Shown piece after piece: positions 46,901 to 55,359 of a stretch of DNA of 64,000 nucleotides; within the stretch, counting starts at the first letter, position 1, and the number at the start of each line of letters is the position of its first letter. The notes under the pieces are model-generated. The model ran no database searches and was not told the DNA's origin. It worked only from the letters and a program-made list of their open reading frames with translations. Origin of the DNA: Bacillus sp. Y1 (GTDB lineage Bacteria; Bacillota; Bacilli; Bacillales; Cytobacillaceae); the NCBI RefSeq assembly GCF_003586445.1, contig NZ_CP030028.1, positions 4,920,501 to 4,984,500 on the forward strand, read 5' to 3'. A program made the position numbers and the translations under genes.

Positions 46901-47456
46901 TACCCTTGAAAAAGGATACCCAACTGTTGCTAGTCAATATAGTGATCTGCCTTTAGGTAACTTAATCGCCGATGGCATGAAAGAGGCAATGGATTCTGAC
47001 TTTGCGTTAATGAACGGTGGTGGAGTTCGCTCTCCTCTTGAAGCAGGTGAAGTGACATACGGTGATCTATTCGCTATTCAGCCTTTTGGTAATGTACTGA
47101 ACAAAGTGAATCTAAGTGGTGAAGATTTACGCGTCATCCTAGATGAGCAAATTACAGCAAGAGGTCTTGACTACCATATCTCTGGATTCAAGTATACGTA
47201 CACATATGACGATGCTTCAAAAACAGGGAAAGTCGTGGATATCACTTTACCAGATGGAACTCCAATTGACCCAGCTAAAGAATATAGTGTGGTTGTAAAC
47301 AACTATATGTACGGAAATATCAGCACAAGCATTGGAAAGCTTTCTACCGATATGGAAGTGGGAGATGTGGATTTAGATGCGACTGTACAGTTTGTTAAAT
47401 CATTAACTTCCCCTATTGACTACAAGTCTGAAGGAAGAATTCAAAGAGTAAACTAA
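43941..47456 (+). CDS. yfkN: Secreted bifunctional 2',3'-cyclic nucleotidase/5'-nucleotidase
   Basis: 1171 residues with a signal peptide cut after VLAA-type site (about residue 37). Two tandem units each have a metallophosphatase domain and a 5'-nucleotidase C domain. Unit 1: METTDIHTNL, DNGDLIQGT, GNHEFNYG (about 52-140), C-domain about 385-600. Unit 2: GVNDLHGQLD, HAGDMIGGS, GNHEFDEG (about 680-760), C-domain with NGGGVRSPLEAG (about 1020). This is the YfkN/CpdB-UshA fusion, which frees phosphate and nucleosides outside the cell. B. subtilis YfkN is about 1460 residues and wall-anchored; here the C-terminus ends at RIQRVN with no LPxTG or S-layer domain, so the enzyme should be secreted free. 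Confidence 0.93.
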   Translation: MDRMKLQSKKKGNKILSSTLALSMIAAPLIPTNVLAAKPSVDKVQSEVELRIMETTDIHTNLLDFDYYKNATAPKLGLAKTATLVKEARAQADNSVLVDNGDLIQGTPLGTYKAKIDPLEDGEVHPAIKAMNLMGYDMATLGNHEFNYGLEYLDEVYDDADFSFVNANVYVDDHDSDPTNDVNKYTPYKIIEKKVTDENGKTAVIKIGYIGFVPPQINEWDKANLDGKVITKNVVESAERFVPMMKEEGADVIVAMAHSGFSGNETNTEDTVYALSKVEGIDAITFSHTHKVFPAKDVSSLDALFKGADGQPLPGVDNAKGTINGVAAVQAGYGGGALGIIDLTLQKVKGKWSVADSQSSTRAIDTVQPDQAIVDAVKDVHDATIDYVNTPIGETTDDIYSYFALVQDDPSIQVVTNAQKWYVEKYIGLNKPELKDLPILSVGAPFKAGRNGVEEYTEIKQGDLTIRSAGDLYLYDNTLKAVKVKGSVVKEWIEMTAGKFNQIDPSKTTAQELLNPAFPVYNFDVIDGVTYQIDVTQPAKYATNGSLLNPESSRVVNLEYNGEPVDPEQDFIVVTNNYRAGGGGNFPGLKGSELVVDSADENRQILMDYISEEKVITPTADNNWSIAPISGDMNVTFTTSPKAEQYIGENSPFSYTGNIDSKGFGIFNIDLNRAVKVQLLGVNDLHGQLDTVTKVGTSLAGQIEYTAGALKQEEATNPNTLIMHAGDMIGGSPLISALFQDEPTIEVLEAIGFDAGTLGNHEFDEGIDELKRIINGGDHPNGNPGYDGINFPLVAANAYDTRDGKLITEPYTVLETGGQKIGVIGVVTQETPSMIVRKGNETLQITDEVEAINKYTAELKAQDVEAIVVLAHNPATQTGYTDSYDASKIAEQVNDEVDVIFAAHNHVKVNRVVDNKLIVQAYSYGSAFSDVELEIDPFTGDIFKKSAEIKTVYQDKYTPDPEVASIMNKYKEKVEPIKAQVVGQSLTTLEKGYPTVASQYSDLPLGNLIADGMKEAMDSDFALMNGGGVRSPLEAGEVTYGDLFAIQPFGNVLNKVNLSGEDLRVILDEQITARGLDYHISGFKYTYTYDDASKTGKVVDITLPDGTPIDPAKEYSVVVNNYMYGNISTSIGKLSTDMEVGDVDLDATVQFVKSLTSPIDYKSEGRIQRVN

Positions 47457-47463
47457 CACCCTT

Positions 47464-47498
47464 GCTCTCAGGAGATTACGTTCTCTTGAGAGCTTTTT
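47464..47498 (+). terminator. Terminator of yfkN
   Basis: Arms GCTCTCAGGAGA (47464-47475) and TCTCTTGAGAGC (47482-47493), then T5. Confidence 0.9.
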
Positions 47499-47545
47499 CA
47501 TGTTCGTTTATCCAGAAACACCCACCCTTCTATATCAGAATAATC

Positions 47546-47624
47546 TTGATATTTACGACTGAGACGCTTTATATCATGCTGAGACGCTTTCTCGAGGCTA
47601 CAACTTCCAATGGAAACGCTTACA
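47546..47624 (+). promoter_or_regulatory. proHJA promoter region with direct repeat and cre
   Basis: TTGATA (47546-47551) with TATATC at 47570-47575 (18-base spacing) is a weak promoter, as is usual for osmoregulated genes. CTGAGACGCTTT occurs twice with a 20-base period (at about 47559 and 47579). ATGGAAACGCTTACA (47610-47624) fits the cre consensus WTGNAANCGNWNNCW fully and lies downstream of the start. Confidence 0.5.
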
Positions 47625-47747
47625 CTAACTAATTGGAAGAAATGCTCCTAACATTTCTTGAACTCCTTGAATATGAAAATCATCGTGTTAGTATTAAATT
47701 CTGAGATACATTACGAACAAAAATACGAACGCTATTGGAGAGATGAG

Positions 47748-48605
47748 ATGATACACAATAAGACTCTTTGCTTTATAGGTGCAGGTTCAATGGCAGAAGC
47801 AATGATTGCTGGATTTGTTTTATCGGAAAGGATCCCAGCAGAAAATATTATTGCTACAAACCGCTCGAATGAACAAAGATTAGCTGCACTTGAAGTGAAG
47901 TATGGAATTAAAGGAATGAAGCTTGAACATTTACCGTTTGACCAAATAGATATTTTTATATTGGCAATGAAACCAAAAGATGTGGATCAAGCATTAAGCT
48001 ATTTAAAACAACAAATTAAACCTAACCAACTCATATTGTCAGTCCTAGCTGGAATTACAACAACATACCTAGAACAAAACCTTCATGATGACCAGCAAGT
48101 AGTTCGAGTGATGCCGAATACATCAAGTGCAATCGGTGAATCCGCTACTGCCCTATCCCCAGGTCATAAAACAGCAGAAAATCACGTACTTGAAACGAAA
48201 GAATTACTCAATTGCATTGGTTCCGTCTTTCAAATCGAAGAGAAAAATATGGATATTTTTACAGGGCTTGCGGGAAGTGGCCCGGCCTATTTCTATTATT
48301 TAATGGAGCATATGGAACAGCAAGGAGCAAAATCTGGCTTTGACTTAGAAACCACGAGACAAATTATCGCTCAAACGATTGTCGGAGCTGCAAAAATGGT
48401 TCAGGAACAAGATGAAACACCTGCTGTTTTGAGAGAAAAAGTGACCTCCCCTAACGGCACCACAGCTGCTGGCCTACAAGCACTAGATGTGAATGGCGGT
48501 GGAAGAGCAATAGCTAAAGCCGTCGAGTTTGCTGCCAAACGTTCAAAAGAAATTAGCGAGCAGATAAAAGAAAGTCTTTTAGTTAGATCCACCACAAATA
48601 AGTAG
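47748..48605 (+). CDS. proH: Pyrroline-5-carboxylate reductase (osmostress set)
   Basis: 285 residues. Rossmann CFIGAGSMAEAMIAG at the start, MPNTSSAIGE (about 120) and the C-terminal EKVTSPNGTTAAGLQAL (about 228-244) are ProC/ProH hallmarks. Last step of proline synthesis. The ATG at 47748 follows GGAGAGATGAG; the 30-codon extension to a TTG is not supported. It leads an operon proH-proJ-proA, the order of osmotically induced clusters in B. licheniformis and Halobacillus. Confidence 0.94.
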   Translation: MIHNKTLCFIGAGSMAEAMIAGFVLSERIPAENIIATNRSNEQRLAALEVKYGIKGMKLEHLPFDQIDIFILAMKPKDVDQALSYLKQQIKPNQLILSVLAGITTTYLEQNLHDDQQVVRVMPNTSSAIGESATALSPGHKTAENHVLETKELLNCIGSVFQIEEKNMDIFTGLAGSGPAYFYYLMEHMEQQGAKSGFDLETTRQIIAQTIVGAAKMVQEQDETPAVLREKVTSPNGTTAAGLQALDVNGGGRAIAKAVEFAAKRSKEISEQIKESLLVRSTTNK

Positions 48606-48636
48606 AGATAGATAAATTGGTCTCAGGAGTGATAAA

Positions 48637-49767
48637 ATGACGACCCTTGATAACAGTAAGAAGCGGGTTGTAATAAAAGTAGGAAGCAGTTCCTTAACCA
48701 GTCGACATGGAGAAATTAGTCGGCGAAAACTTGAAAAACTAGCAGATGAAATTGCTCTATTAAAGGATGCTGGTCATGAAATTGTATTTGTATCCTCCGG
48801 AGCTGTCGCGGCTGGATATCGTAAACTAGGCTGCATTAACCGCCCCACTTCTCTCCCAGAGAAGCAAGCGGCTGCCTCTATTGGCCAAGGATTATTAATT
48901 GAAGCCTATTCAGAGATTTTCCTATCCCACGGCTATATTGCCTCACAGATATTAATTACACGTAGTGATTTTTCCGATGAAACCCGGTATCACAATGTTC
49001 GAAACACACTGAATGTATTATTAGAACGAGGAATTATTCCAATTGTTAATGAAAACGACACCGTTACAGTCGACAGGTTGAAGTTTGGTGATAATGATAC
49101 TTTATCTGCTAAAGTAGCTGGTTTAATTGAAGCTGACCAATTGATCATTTTATCTGATATAGATGGCCTTTACGATTCAGATCCCCGCAAAAATGAACAT
49201 GCCAAACTTCTAGAAAAAATATACGAAATTACACCTGAAATTGAACAAGGTGCAGGTGGTTCGGGAAGTCTTGTTGGAACAGGAGGAATGAAGTCTAAGA
49301 TTGATGCTGTGAAGATTGCTATGGCTTCAGGTATTAGTACGTTTCTTGGCAAAGCAACCATTTCAAATATATTAAATGATGCCGTTCAAGGTACCGCCAA
49401 AGGGACTTATTTCGAAGTTTCTACCGAGACGGTCAACTTAGATCAAAAGAAACAATGGATTGCCTTTCACTCCGGTCCAAAGGGAGAAATTTTCATAAAC
49501 GAACATGGAAAGCTCTCCATTGTTGAGTGTAAACAGAGCATCCTATCTTCCCATATTGAGAAGGTGAACGGACGGTTTGAAAATGGTTCTGTTATTCGAA
49601 TCCTAGATCACCAGGGCGAAAGAGTTGGATTAGGTGTAGTGAATTATTCAACTGAAGAACTTGAGCTGATGATGAAATCTATAGGTAAAGAATTGAGGAA
49701 TGATGAGGTTGTTCAATTCGAACACTTTGTGTGTGAACTAGAACTATCACTGCCTGTTGTCATATAA
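48637..49767 (+). CDS. proJ: Glutamate 5-kinase (osmostress set)
   Basis: 376 residues, same domain layout as the first kinase in this window (amino acid kinase plus PUA), with VIKVGSSSLTS, NENDTVTVDRLKFGDND and GTGGMKSKIDAVK. The two copies are clearly paralogous but diverged. In B. subtilis the ProJ branch is not shut off by the anabolic controls and feeds proline accumulation as a compatible solute; same role inferred here from operon order. CAGGAG is ahead of the ATG. Confidence 0.93.
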   Translation: MTTLDNSKKRVVIKVGSSSLTSRHGEISRRKLEKLADEIALLKDAGHEIVFVSSGAVAAGYRKLGCINRPTSLPEKQAAASIGQGLLIEAYSEIFLSHGYIASQILITRSDFSDETRYHNVRNTLNVLLERGIIPIVNENDTVTVDRLKFGDNDTLSAKVAGLIEADQLIILSDIDGLYDSDPRKNEHAKLLEKIYEITPEIEQGAGGSGSLVGTGGMKSKIDAVKIAMASGISTFLGKATISNILNDAVQGTAKGTYFEVSTETVNLDQKKQWIAFHSGPKGEIFINEHGKLSIVECKQSILSSHIEKVNGRFENGSVIRILDHQGERVGLGVVNYSTEELELMMKSIGKELRNDEVVQFEHFVCELELSLPVVI

Positions 49768-49780
49768 AAGGAGGAATAAC

Positions 49781-51043
49781 ATGTCAGTAACAAAGGAACT
49801 CACAAATGTTGAAGCGCAAGCCATTGCTGCAAAAAAAGCAGCAAAAGTCCTTAGCCAATTATCAACTTCTGAAAAAAATACAGTTTTGCATGTTCTAGCC
49901 GACGCGTTAGTAACAAAGACCGAAGTGATTTTAGAGGCAAATAAGCTAGACTTAGATGCGGGCCGAGCAAAAGGCTATGACGCCGCCTACATGGATCGTC
50001 TGGCCCTTTCTAAAGAAAGAGTATTGGAATTTGCTGAAGGTCTACGACAAGTAGCTACTCTAGAGGATCCAACGGGGAGGATTCTATCAAGTTGGATATT
50101 AGACAATGGTTTATTGGTTGAAAAAGTAACCGTTCCATTAGGTGTTATAGGAATGATCTATGAGGCACGTCCAAATGTGACCGTTGATGCCACCGGTCTT
50201 GCCCTCAAATCGGGAAATGCTATTGTCTTAAAAGGCGGATCATCTGCTTTATCATCAAACCAAGCAATCGTTCAAGTCATGCATGAAGCACTAAAACACA
50301 CCTTGGTTCCAAAAGAGGCTGTTCAATTCATCGCAAGTACAAATCGCGAAGCTACTCAGCAGCTTTTCACTATGAAGCAACATATCGATGTACTCATTCC
50401 TAGAGGTGGAGCTTCTCTTATAAACGCGGTGGTGAATCAAGCAACCGTTCCTGTACTCGAAACTGGCGTTGGAAACTGCCACTTATACATTGATGTTGAA
50501 GCAGATGTTGATAAAGCATTAAACATACTCATTAATGCGAAAACGGACCGTCCTGCTGTATGTAATGCATTAGAGACAGCCATTATTCATAAAGATTGGC
50601 TTACCAAAAACAAAAGTCATCTTGTTGAGATTTTCAATAAACATGGAATTATCGTTCATGGCGATAAAACGGCTCAAACCTATATACCAAATGCCTTCCC
50701 AGCGACGGAGGAAGATTGGGCAAACGAATATTTAAGCTTAGACTTAGCCGTCAAAACCGTTAACAACGTTGAAGAAGCAATTGACCATATTGAAGTATAC
50801 GGAACCAAGCATTCCGAAGCAATTGTAACCGAGAATAAAGAAACAGCGAAAAAATTTATGAGTTTAGTAGATGCATCAGCTATATACCATAATGCATCCA
50901 CACGGTTTACGGATGGCGGAGCACTTGGATTTGGAGCAGAGATTGGAATTTCTACTCAAAAGCTACATGCTCGCGGACCAATGGGCTTACCTGCCTTAAC
51001 AACAGTGAAATTTATGATGTCTGGTAACGGACAAATACGATGA
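49781..51043 (+). CDS. proA: Gamma-glutamyl phosphate reductase (osmostress set)
   Basis: 420 residues; catalytic Cys in [31 protein letters not shown] and [17 protein letters not shown]. Second proA of the window, often named proA or proAA in proHJA operons. ATG at 49781 has AAAGGAGG 7 bases ahead. Its presence makes the operon self-sufficient, unlike B. subtilis proHJ, which relies on the single proA. Confidence 0.94.
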   Translation: MSVTKELTNVEAQAIAAKKAAKVLSQLSTSEKNTVLHVLADALVTKTEVILEANKLDLDAGRAKGYDAAYMDRLALSKERVLEFAEGLRQVATLEDPTGRILSSWILDNGLLVEKVTVPLGVIGMIYEARPNVTVDATGLALKSGNAIVLKGGSSALSSNQAIVQVMHEALKHTLVPKEAVQFIASTNREATQQLFTMKQHIDVLIPRGGASLINAVVNQATVPVLETGVGNCHLYIDVEADVDKALNILINAKTDRPAVCNALETAIIHKDWLTKNKSHLVEIFNKHGIIVHGDKTAQTYIPNAFPATEEDWANEYLSLDLAVKTVNNVEEAIDHIEVYGTKHSEAIVTENKETAKKFMSLVDASAIYHNASTRFTDGGALGFGAEIGISTQKLHARGPMGLPALTTVKFMMSGNGQIR

Positions 51044-51055
51044 TATAACGAAAAA

Positions 51056-51089
51056 GACGATCATGATGAGGGATGTTCTCATGATCGTC
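51056..51089. terminator. Bidirectional terminator between proHJA and natAB
   Basis: Perfect arms GACGATCATGA (51056-51066) and TCATGATCGTC (51079-51089), A-rich on the left and T-rich on the right. Confidence 0.8.
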
Positions 51090-51098
51090 CTTCTAATT

Positions 51099-52256
51099 TT
51101 AATTCATTACCCATTTATCCTTAAGGAAGAGGATTCTACAAACAATAAAGACGATTGCTAAGAGGAGAAGATTGCTCCCTAGGGACACAAGAATATGTTC
51201 ATAATCTACAATACCGAATAATAATTCCTTCAGTAAGCTAAACAGATTAAGTACTGGGATAGCAAAATGATGAAACCCAAATTCATTTATACCTATTCCC
51301 GTCGTAATCATAACAGGAAATACGGCAATCATCATAATCGGGGAACTATAGCTTTGAGCTTCTTTTACTGTTTTTCCAATAATACTCGTTAACATTAGTA
51401 GAGAGGCGGAAAACATTGCATAGACGATGATAACGAGTACACATACGCTAATAATTATCGGCATGTTATCACCAAAAGAAACTGCTTTCTTAAGATGTTC
51501 GGTTAGGAAAAATATCTCCAAACTCACTACAATTAACGTAACAAAACCAATGATTGCTCCAATGGAAGAGATGGTTAACCATTTGGATAATAACAAGGTA
51601 GCCCGATTTACTGGTGTCATCAAAAGGGCTTCCATGGTCTTCTTTTCTTTTTCTCCAGCAAATAAATCAGCTGCAGCTGGAGCTGACCCTACCCCAATAG
51701 CAATCGATAATATTAGTGGAATTAGCATGGCAAGAAGGTCAATACTAGGGTCCTCTTCTGAAATTTCTCTTTGCTCAACATGAAATGGATGCACAAGATC
51801 TAAATTTGCTCCCTCTGCTTCAAGTCGGTTTGCTATAATCTGCTTTTCATAATGATCAAGGGCTTCTGTAACCATGCCCATTAAAATAGTTGAGTTTTGA
51901 CTGAATGAATCCCCAATTAATGTGAGCTTTGCTTCTTCCCCATTTTCTATAGAGTTCAAAAACCCAGAGCTCACAATTAGAGCTCCCTGAGCTTCTCCAC
52001 TCTCTACCGTCTTTTCTGGTTTATCAGATTTCAACAGACTAATATTTTCAAAAGGAACAAAGATACTTTCTACTTCAGGTGTAATACTATTCTCCACTGC
52101 AAGCTTATATTCTTCCCCTTCCCCATCTGAAACCATATTCTCATAAAACAAGGTTAATCCTGTCATCATAATAATTGGTAGAAATACAGTTAACAATAAT
52201 GTCCGTCTATCTCGAAAGCTATCTTTCATTTCTTTCAAATAGATATTAAGAAGCAT
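51099..52256 (-). CDS. natB: ABC-2 type permease, NatB-like
   Basis: 385 residues, equal to B. subtilis NatB (386). One N-terminal helix (about 20-42), a large external loop (about 45-180) and five C-terminal helices, with the family segment LFAGEKEKKTMEALLMTPVNRATLLLSKW (split here for reading as LFAGEKEKK and TMEALLMTPV). In B. subtilis NatAB exports sodium. Start overlaps the end of the ATPase gene. Regulated probably by the divergent natR-natK. Confidence 0.88.
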   Translation of the reverse strand: MLLNIYLKEMKDSFRDRRTLLLTVFLPIIMMTGLTLFYENMVSDGEGEEYKLAVENSITPEVESIFVPFENISLLKSDKPEKTVESGEAQGALIVSSGFLNSIENGEEAKLTLIGDSFSQNSTILMGMVTEALDHYEKQIIANRLEAEGANLDLVHPFHVEQREISEEDPSIDLLAMLIPLILSIAIGVGSAPAAADLFAGEKEKKTMEALLMTPVNRATLLLSKWLTISSIGAIIGFVTLIVVSLEIFFLTEHLKKAVSFGDNMPIIISVCVLVIIVYAMFSASLLMLTSIIGKTVKEAQSYSSPIMMIAVFPVMITTGIGINEFGFHHFAIPVLNLFSLLKELLFGIVDYEHILVSLGSNLLLLAIVFIVCRILFLKDKWVMN

Positions 52257-52998
52257 GGTGATTGTTCCCCCTTACTAACTTACTCATAAAAATATAATTC
52301 AAATCACGACTACCTTCTGATTTGTATAAGTCTTCAATATTTCCATGATAAATAAGCTCACCCATATGCATCATCGCCACAGAGTCACATAGCATAGAAA
52401 CTTCCTCCATAATATGACTTGAAAAGATAATCGTCTTCCCTTTATGCTTGAGCTGGTGAACAAGCTGGCGGAATACATTCGAAGATGTGATATCAAGCCC
52501 TGTCGTTGGCTCATCAAATAGGATAATTTCAGGATCATGAAGTAACGTCCTAGAGATGGCTACCTTTTGACGCATTCCTTTTGAAAAACCTCCTACTTTT
52601 CTATCTAGGTAGTCTCTCATTCCAAACATCCTGGCCAGTTCATCGATACGCACCTTTGTTTCGTGCCGACTTAACCCATACAGCATAGCAAAATACTCTA
52701 GATTTTCACGGGCCGTCAATCGTTCATATAACCCGGTTTCACCTCCAAAAAGAACCCCAATCCTCTTCTTCACTTCATTGCCACTGCTTTTTGTATCGTA
52801 TCCACACACACTTACTTTTCCTTCTGTAGGCTCAAGAAGTGTAGCAATCGTTCGTAATAGTGTTGTCTTTCCAGCTCCATTTTCTCCAAGAAGCCCTACC
52901 ACTTGCCCTTCCTTAACTGACAGTGAAACATGCTTTAATGCTGTTACTGATGTTTTTTTTCCTTCAAACTTCCTTGTGACTTGTTGGATTTCGATCAT
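52246..52998 (-). CDS. natA: ABC transporter ATPase, NatA-like
   Basis: About 250 residues. Walker A GLLGENGAGKTT (about 35-46), Q-loop, signature GGFSKGMRQKVAI (about 132), Walker B IILFDEPTTGLD, and the H-loop SSHIMEE. ATG at 52998 has GGAG 8 bases ahead; the longer GTG start is less likely. Overlaps natB by 11 bases. Confidence 0.92.
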   Translation of the reverse strand: MIEIQQVTRKFEGKKTSVTALKHVSLSVKEGQVVGLLGENGAGKTTLLRTIATLLEPTEGKVSVCGYDTKSSGNEVKKRIGVLFGGETGLYERLTARENLEYFAMLYGLSRHETKVRIDELARMFGMRDYLDRKVGGFSKGMRQKVAISRTLLHDPEIILFDEPTTGLDITSSNVFRQLVHQLKHKGKTIIFSSHIMEEVSMLCDSVAMMHMGELIYHGNIEDLYKSEGSRDLNYIFMSKLVRGNNHHAS

Positions 52999-53067
52999 AA
53001 TTTTCACTCCAATGTCTCGATTTCATATGTTCATTCTACAAAGAAGCTTACATAAATTCTTTAACTA

Positions 53068-53097
53068 TGTCGTGAATATTCCTTTTTCTGTCGTGAA
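53068..53097 (-). promoter_or_regulatory. Putative NatR operator: 21-base-spaced direct repeat
   Basis: TGTCGTGAA at 53068-53076 and 53089-53097 are identical and start 21 bases apart (TTCACGACA on the natA strand). This period is the hallmark of LytTR-type binding, and a LytTR regulator is encoded next door. Confidence 0.75.
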
Positions 53098-53178
53098 AAT
53101 GCCAAAATTACCCTTAGAGATGATAAAATAAACATCATACACGTACAATTTTGTGCAAGAAAACATGGAGAGATGAGT

Positions 53179-53877
53179 ATGAGAGTAGGTTTAGTGGATG
53201 ATCGATTCATTGATCTTGAAAAGCTAAGTGGAATTGTTTCCGGCATCGAGGGAGTAGAAATTATCTTTTCTACTATATCTGCTAAGGTGGCCTATGAATC
53301 AATTAAAAAAGAGGAAATAGATTTGCTAATTGCTGATATTGAAATGCCTAATTTATCAGGCTACGAGCTTGCTGATATTATTCATTCTCATGCACTTAAT
53401 ATTTCCGTTATATTTGTTACCGGAAACAGCGGGTATGCTGTTCATGCGTTTGAACTAAATGTACATGATTACATTATGAAGCCATATACACGTGAACGGC
53501 TTATTCAATCAATCGAACGGTTAAAAGAGAAAACGAAGTCTACTGAAATTATTGGAAGACTTTATATTAAACAGCAAAACGATATTCATATTATCCAGAA
53601 GAAAGATATTGTCTTTATCGAACGTTCTGGAAGATCAACAACGATTTACACGAAAACAGATGAAATAAAAACCTATCTCACTCTGAATGAACTAGAAGGA
53701 GAATTACGAGAAAGAGATTTCCTCAGGTCACACAGATCCTTTATTATTAACATCCATTATGTAAAAAATTTCTCTCTCTATGCGAAAAATTCATATATTG
53801 TAAGCTTTGAGGGGTTAGAAGCTCAAGCCATGATTACAAAGGAGAAGGTTAGTTATTTGCAGGAGCATTATTTTTAG
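53179..53877 (+). CDS. natR: LytTR response regulator, NatR-like
   Basis: About 233 residues, equal in length to B. subtilis NatR. Receiver domain with D-D near residue 7, phospho-Asp in LLIADIEMP (about 53) and Lys in YIMKPY; LytTR domain from about 130. ATG at 53179 is spaced 8 bases from GGAG; the ATG 6 bases earlier is too near. Divergent from natAB and followed by its kinase. Confidence 0.9.
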   Translation: MRVGLVDDRFIDLEKLSGIVSGIEGVEIIFSTISAKVAYESIKKEEIDLLIADIEMPNLSGYELADIIHSHALNISVIFVTGNSGYAVHAFELNVHDYIMKPYTRERLIQSIERLKEKTKSTEIIGRLYIKQQNDIHIIQKKDIVFIERSGRSTTIYTKTDEIKTYLTLNELEGELRERDFLRSHRSFIINIHYVKNFSLYAKNSYIVSFEGLEAQAMITKEKVSYLQEHYF

Positions 53878-53885
53878 GGGTGCAT

Positions 53886-54869
53886 ATGTTGAAATTGAAT
53901 TTTATTTACTGGACGTTTATTGCCCTGCTGGCAGGCATACATACCTATTCATTGCTTTCGTTTTTAACGCTTAACATACCCGTTTACCTGCTTATTCTTA
54001 TACTTGGTTTCCTAAGTTACCTTCTATATAAAAAGGCATTTTTGAACTTCTCTCACTTAGGAAGCATCCTAAATATTTTTATCTTTGTACTTCAGCTAGT
54101 ATTACTATTTTTATATTTTTCTCAGCAGTCATTTTTAGTCCATCTAGTTACTATCTTTCTGTTTATAGGTATTGAAGGGGTTCGTTTTATAGCTGGTAGA
54201 ATAATAGAAAAGGGAAAGATTGACCTCCTCCAGTTCCATGAACAATATAACCAATTAAACGAAACATTCCGTGTCGTTAGAGAAGAACGCCATGACTTCT
54301 TAAAACACGTTTCCTCTGTGCATTTTATGGTTGAGAACAACCAAATAGAGGAAGCGAAGAACTATCTTGATGATATGGTTGGAAGCTATAAACAAACGAA
54401 TCTTTCCATAAAGGGCGAACGAGGAGCAGTAGCTGGAGTTCTTCATTCCATGTATAAGAGGGCCCAGACAAATCATATTGAAATCATTTACGATTTTGAT
54501 CTTCCTCTATCCACCCTGCCTATCGCTGATAAAGAAGTGGTAGCTCTGATTGGGAACCTTTTATCCAATAGCATTGATGCTAGTATAGCTTGGCAGCAGG
54601 AACATAACATGCCCACACAAGTTACCATACAGTTTTATAAAAGAAGTGGCCTTTATATTCTAAATTGCAGAAACAATACCCTCCCCATTCCTAATCATAT
54701 ATTGGATGAACTTTATATAGCCTACGGGAATACAACCAAGGGAAAAGGTCACGAAGGATTAGGAACTAAAATCATTCATGATATTGTAAAAGAACACTTA
54801 GGCCTCCTAGACTTTACGTGTAAAGAAGGAGAATTTCTTGTCAAAATAAAAATCCCTGCCATACGTTAA
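53886..54869 (+). CDS. natK: Sensor histidine kinase, NatK-like
   Basis: About 327 residues. Five to six membrane helices (about 5-105), a coiled coil, the His motif REERHDFLKHVSSVHFM (about 137-150) typical of the HPK10/GHKL SpoOB-like group (AgrC, CitA relatives), and a HATPase with NLLSNSIDA and GHEGLGTKII. ATG at 53886 follows AGGGGTG. Order natR-natK is reversed relative to the usual kinase-first order of LytST, but fits a natKR unit. Confidence 0.87.
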   Translation: MLKLNFIYWTFIALLAGIHTYSLLSFLTLNIPVYLLILILGFLSYLLYKKAFLNFSHLGSILNIFIFVLQLVLLFLYFSQQSFLVHLVTIFLFIGIEGVRFIAGRIIEKGKIDLLQFHEQYNQLNETFRVVREERHDFLKHVSSVHFMVENNQIEEAKNYLDDMVGSYKQTNLSIKGERGAVAGVLHSMYKRAQTNHIEIIYDFDLPLSTLPIADKEVVALIGNLLSNSIDASIAWQQEHNMPTQVTIQFYKRSGLYILNCRNNTLPIPNHILDELYIAYGNTTKGKGHEGLGTKIIHDIVKEHLGLLDFTCKEGEFLVKIKIPAIR

Positions 54870-54871
54870 GA

Positions 54872-54900
54872 GACCCCTTTATAAGGGGCCTTTTGTTTTT
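54872..54900 (+). terminator. Terminator of natRK
   Basis: CCCCTT-TAT-AAGGGG stem with flanking G/C pairs, then CCTTTTGTTTTT. Confidence 0.8.
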
Positions 54901-55177
54901 AGCTATTCCATAACATAAATACAGCAAAGGCAATGACCCATACCATCGGAATCAAATTAAGAATAACGGAAAGCTTCTTTCTTTTCCGATGGAATACCCA
55001 AGAAAGAATCGAGCTAACAATGACCGCCACCGGATATAAGGTAATAATAAGGACAAATAAAGAATTATAGAAACCAATGCCGGCATCAAAACTCATAAAA
55101 GACATACCCCAAATGACAAACCAAGGCAGTAAAGATAGGACATAAAGAATTTGAGTAATCATTAAAAATGGCTTCAC
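54899..55177 (-). CDS. Hypothetical small membrane protein
   Basis: 92 residues with three predicted helices (about 5-27, 36-60, 70-90) and a basic HRKRKK turn between the second and third. No family recognised. AGGAGG lies 7 bases ahead of the ATG, which supports expression. Stands alone between natK and the ParM/ParR genes. Confidence 0.7.
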   Translation of the reverse strand: MKPFLMITQILYVLSLLPWFVIWGMSFMSFDAGIGFYNSLFVLIITLYPVAVIVSSILSWVFHRKRKKLSVILNLIPMVWVIAFAVFMLWNS

Positions 55178-55359
55178 TTGTATCTCCTCCTACATACAAT
55201 GAACCTTACTAATTATCGAAATCTTAATACACAAAGTAAGTATATTACAAGATAAATATAATCATTCGAGTAGCATAAGGTTGTTAATACTTCCTGGGAA
55301 ATTTTTTTAGGAAAATAAATAATCCCTTCATCTCGAATTAGACAAAGGGATCAGATATT

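Noticed and set aside
47658..47747. 30-residue N-terminal extension of proH
   Set aside because: The TTG start has no binding site; the ATG at 47748 with GGAG aligns with the normal ProC start at the Rossmann motif.
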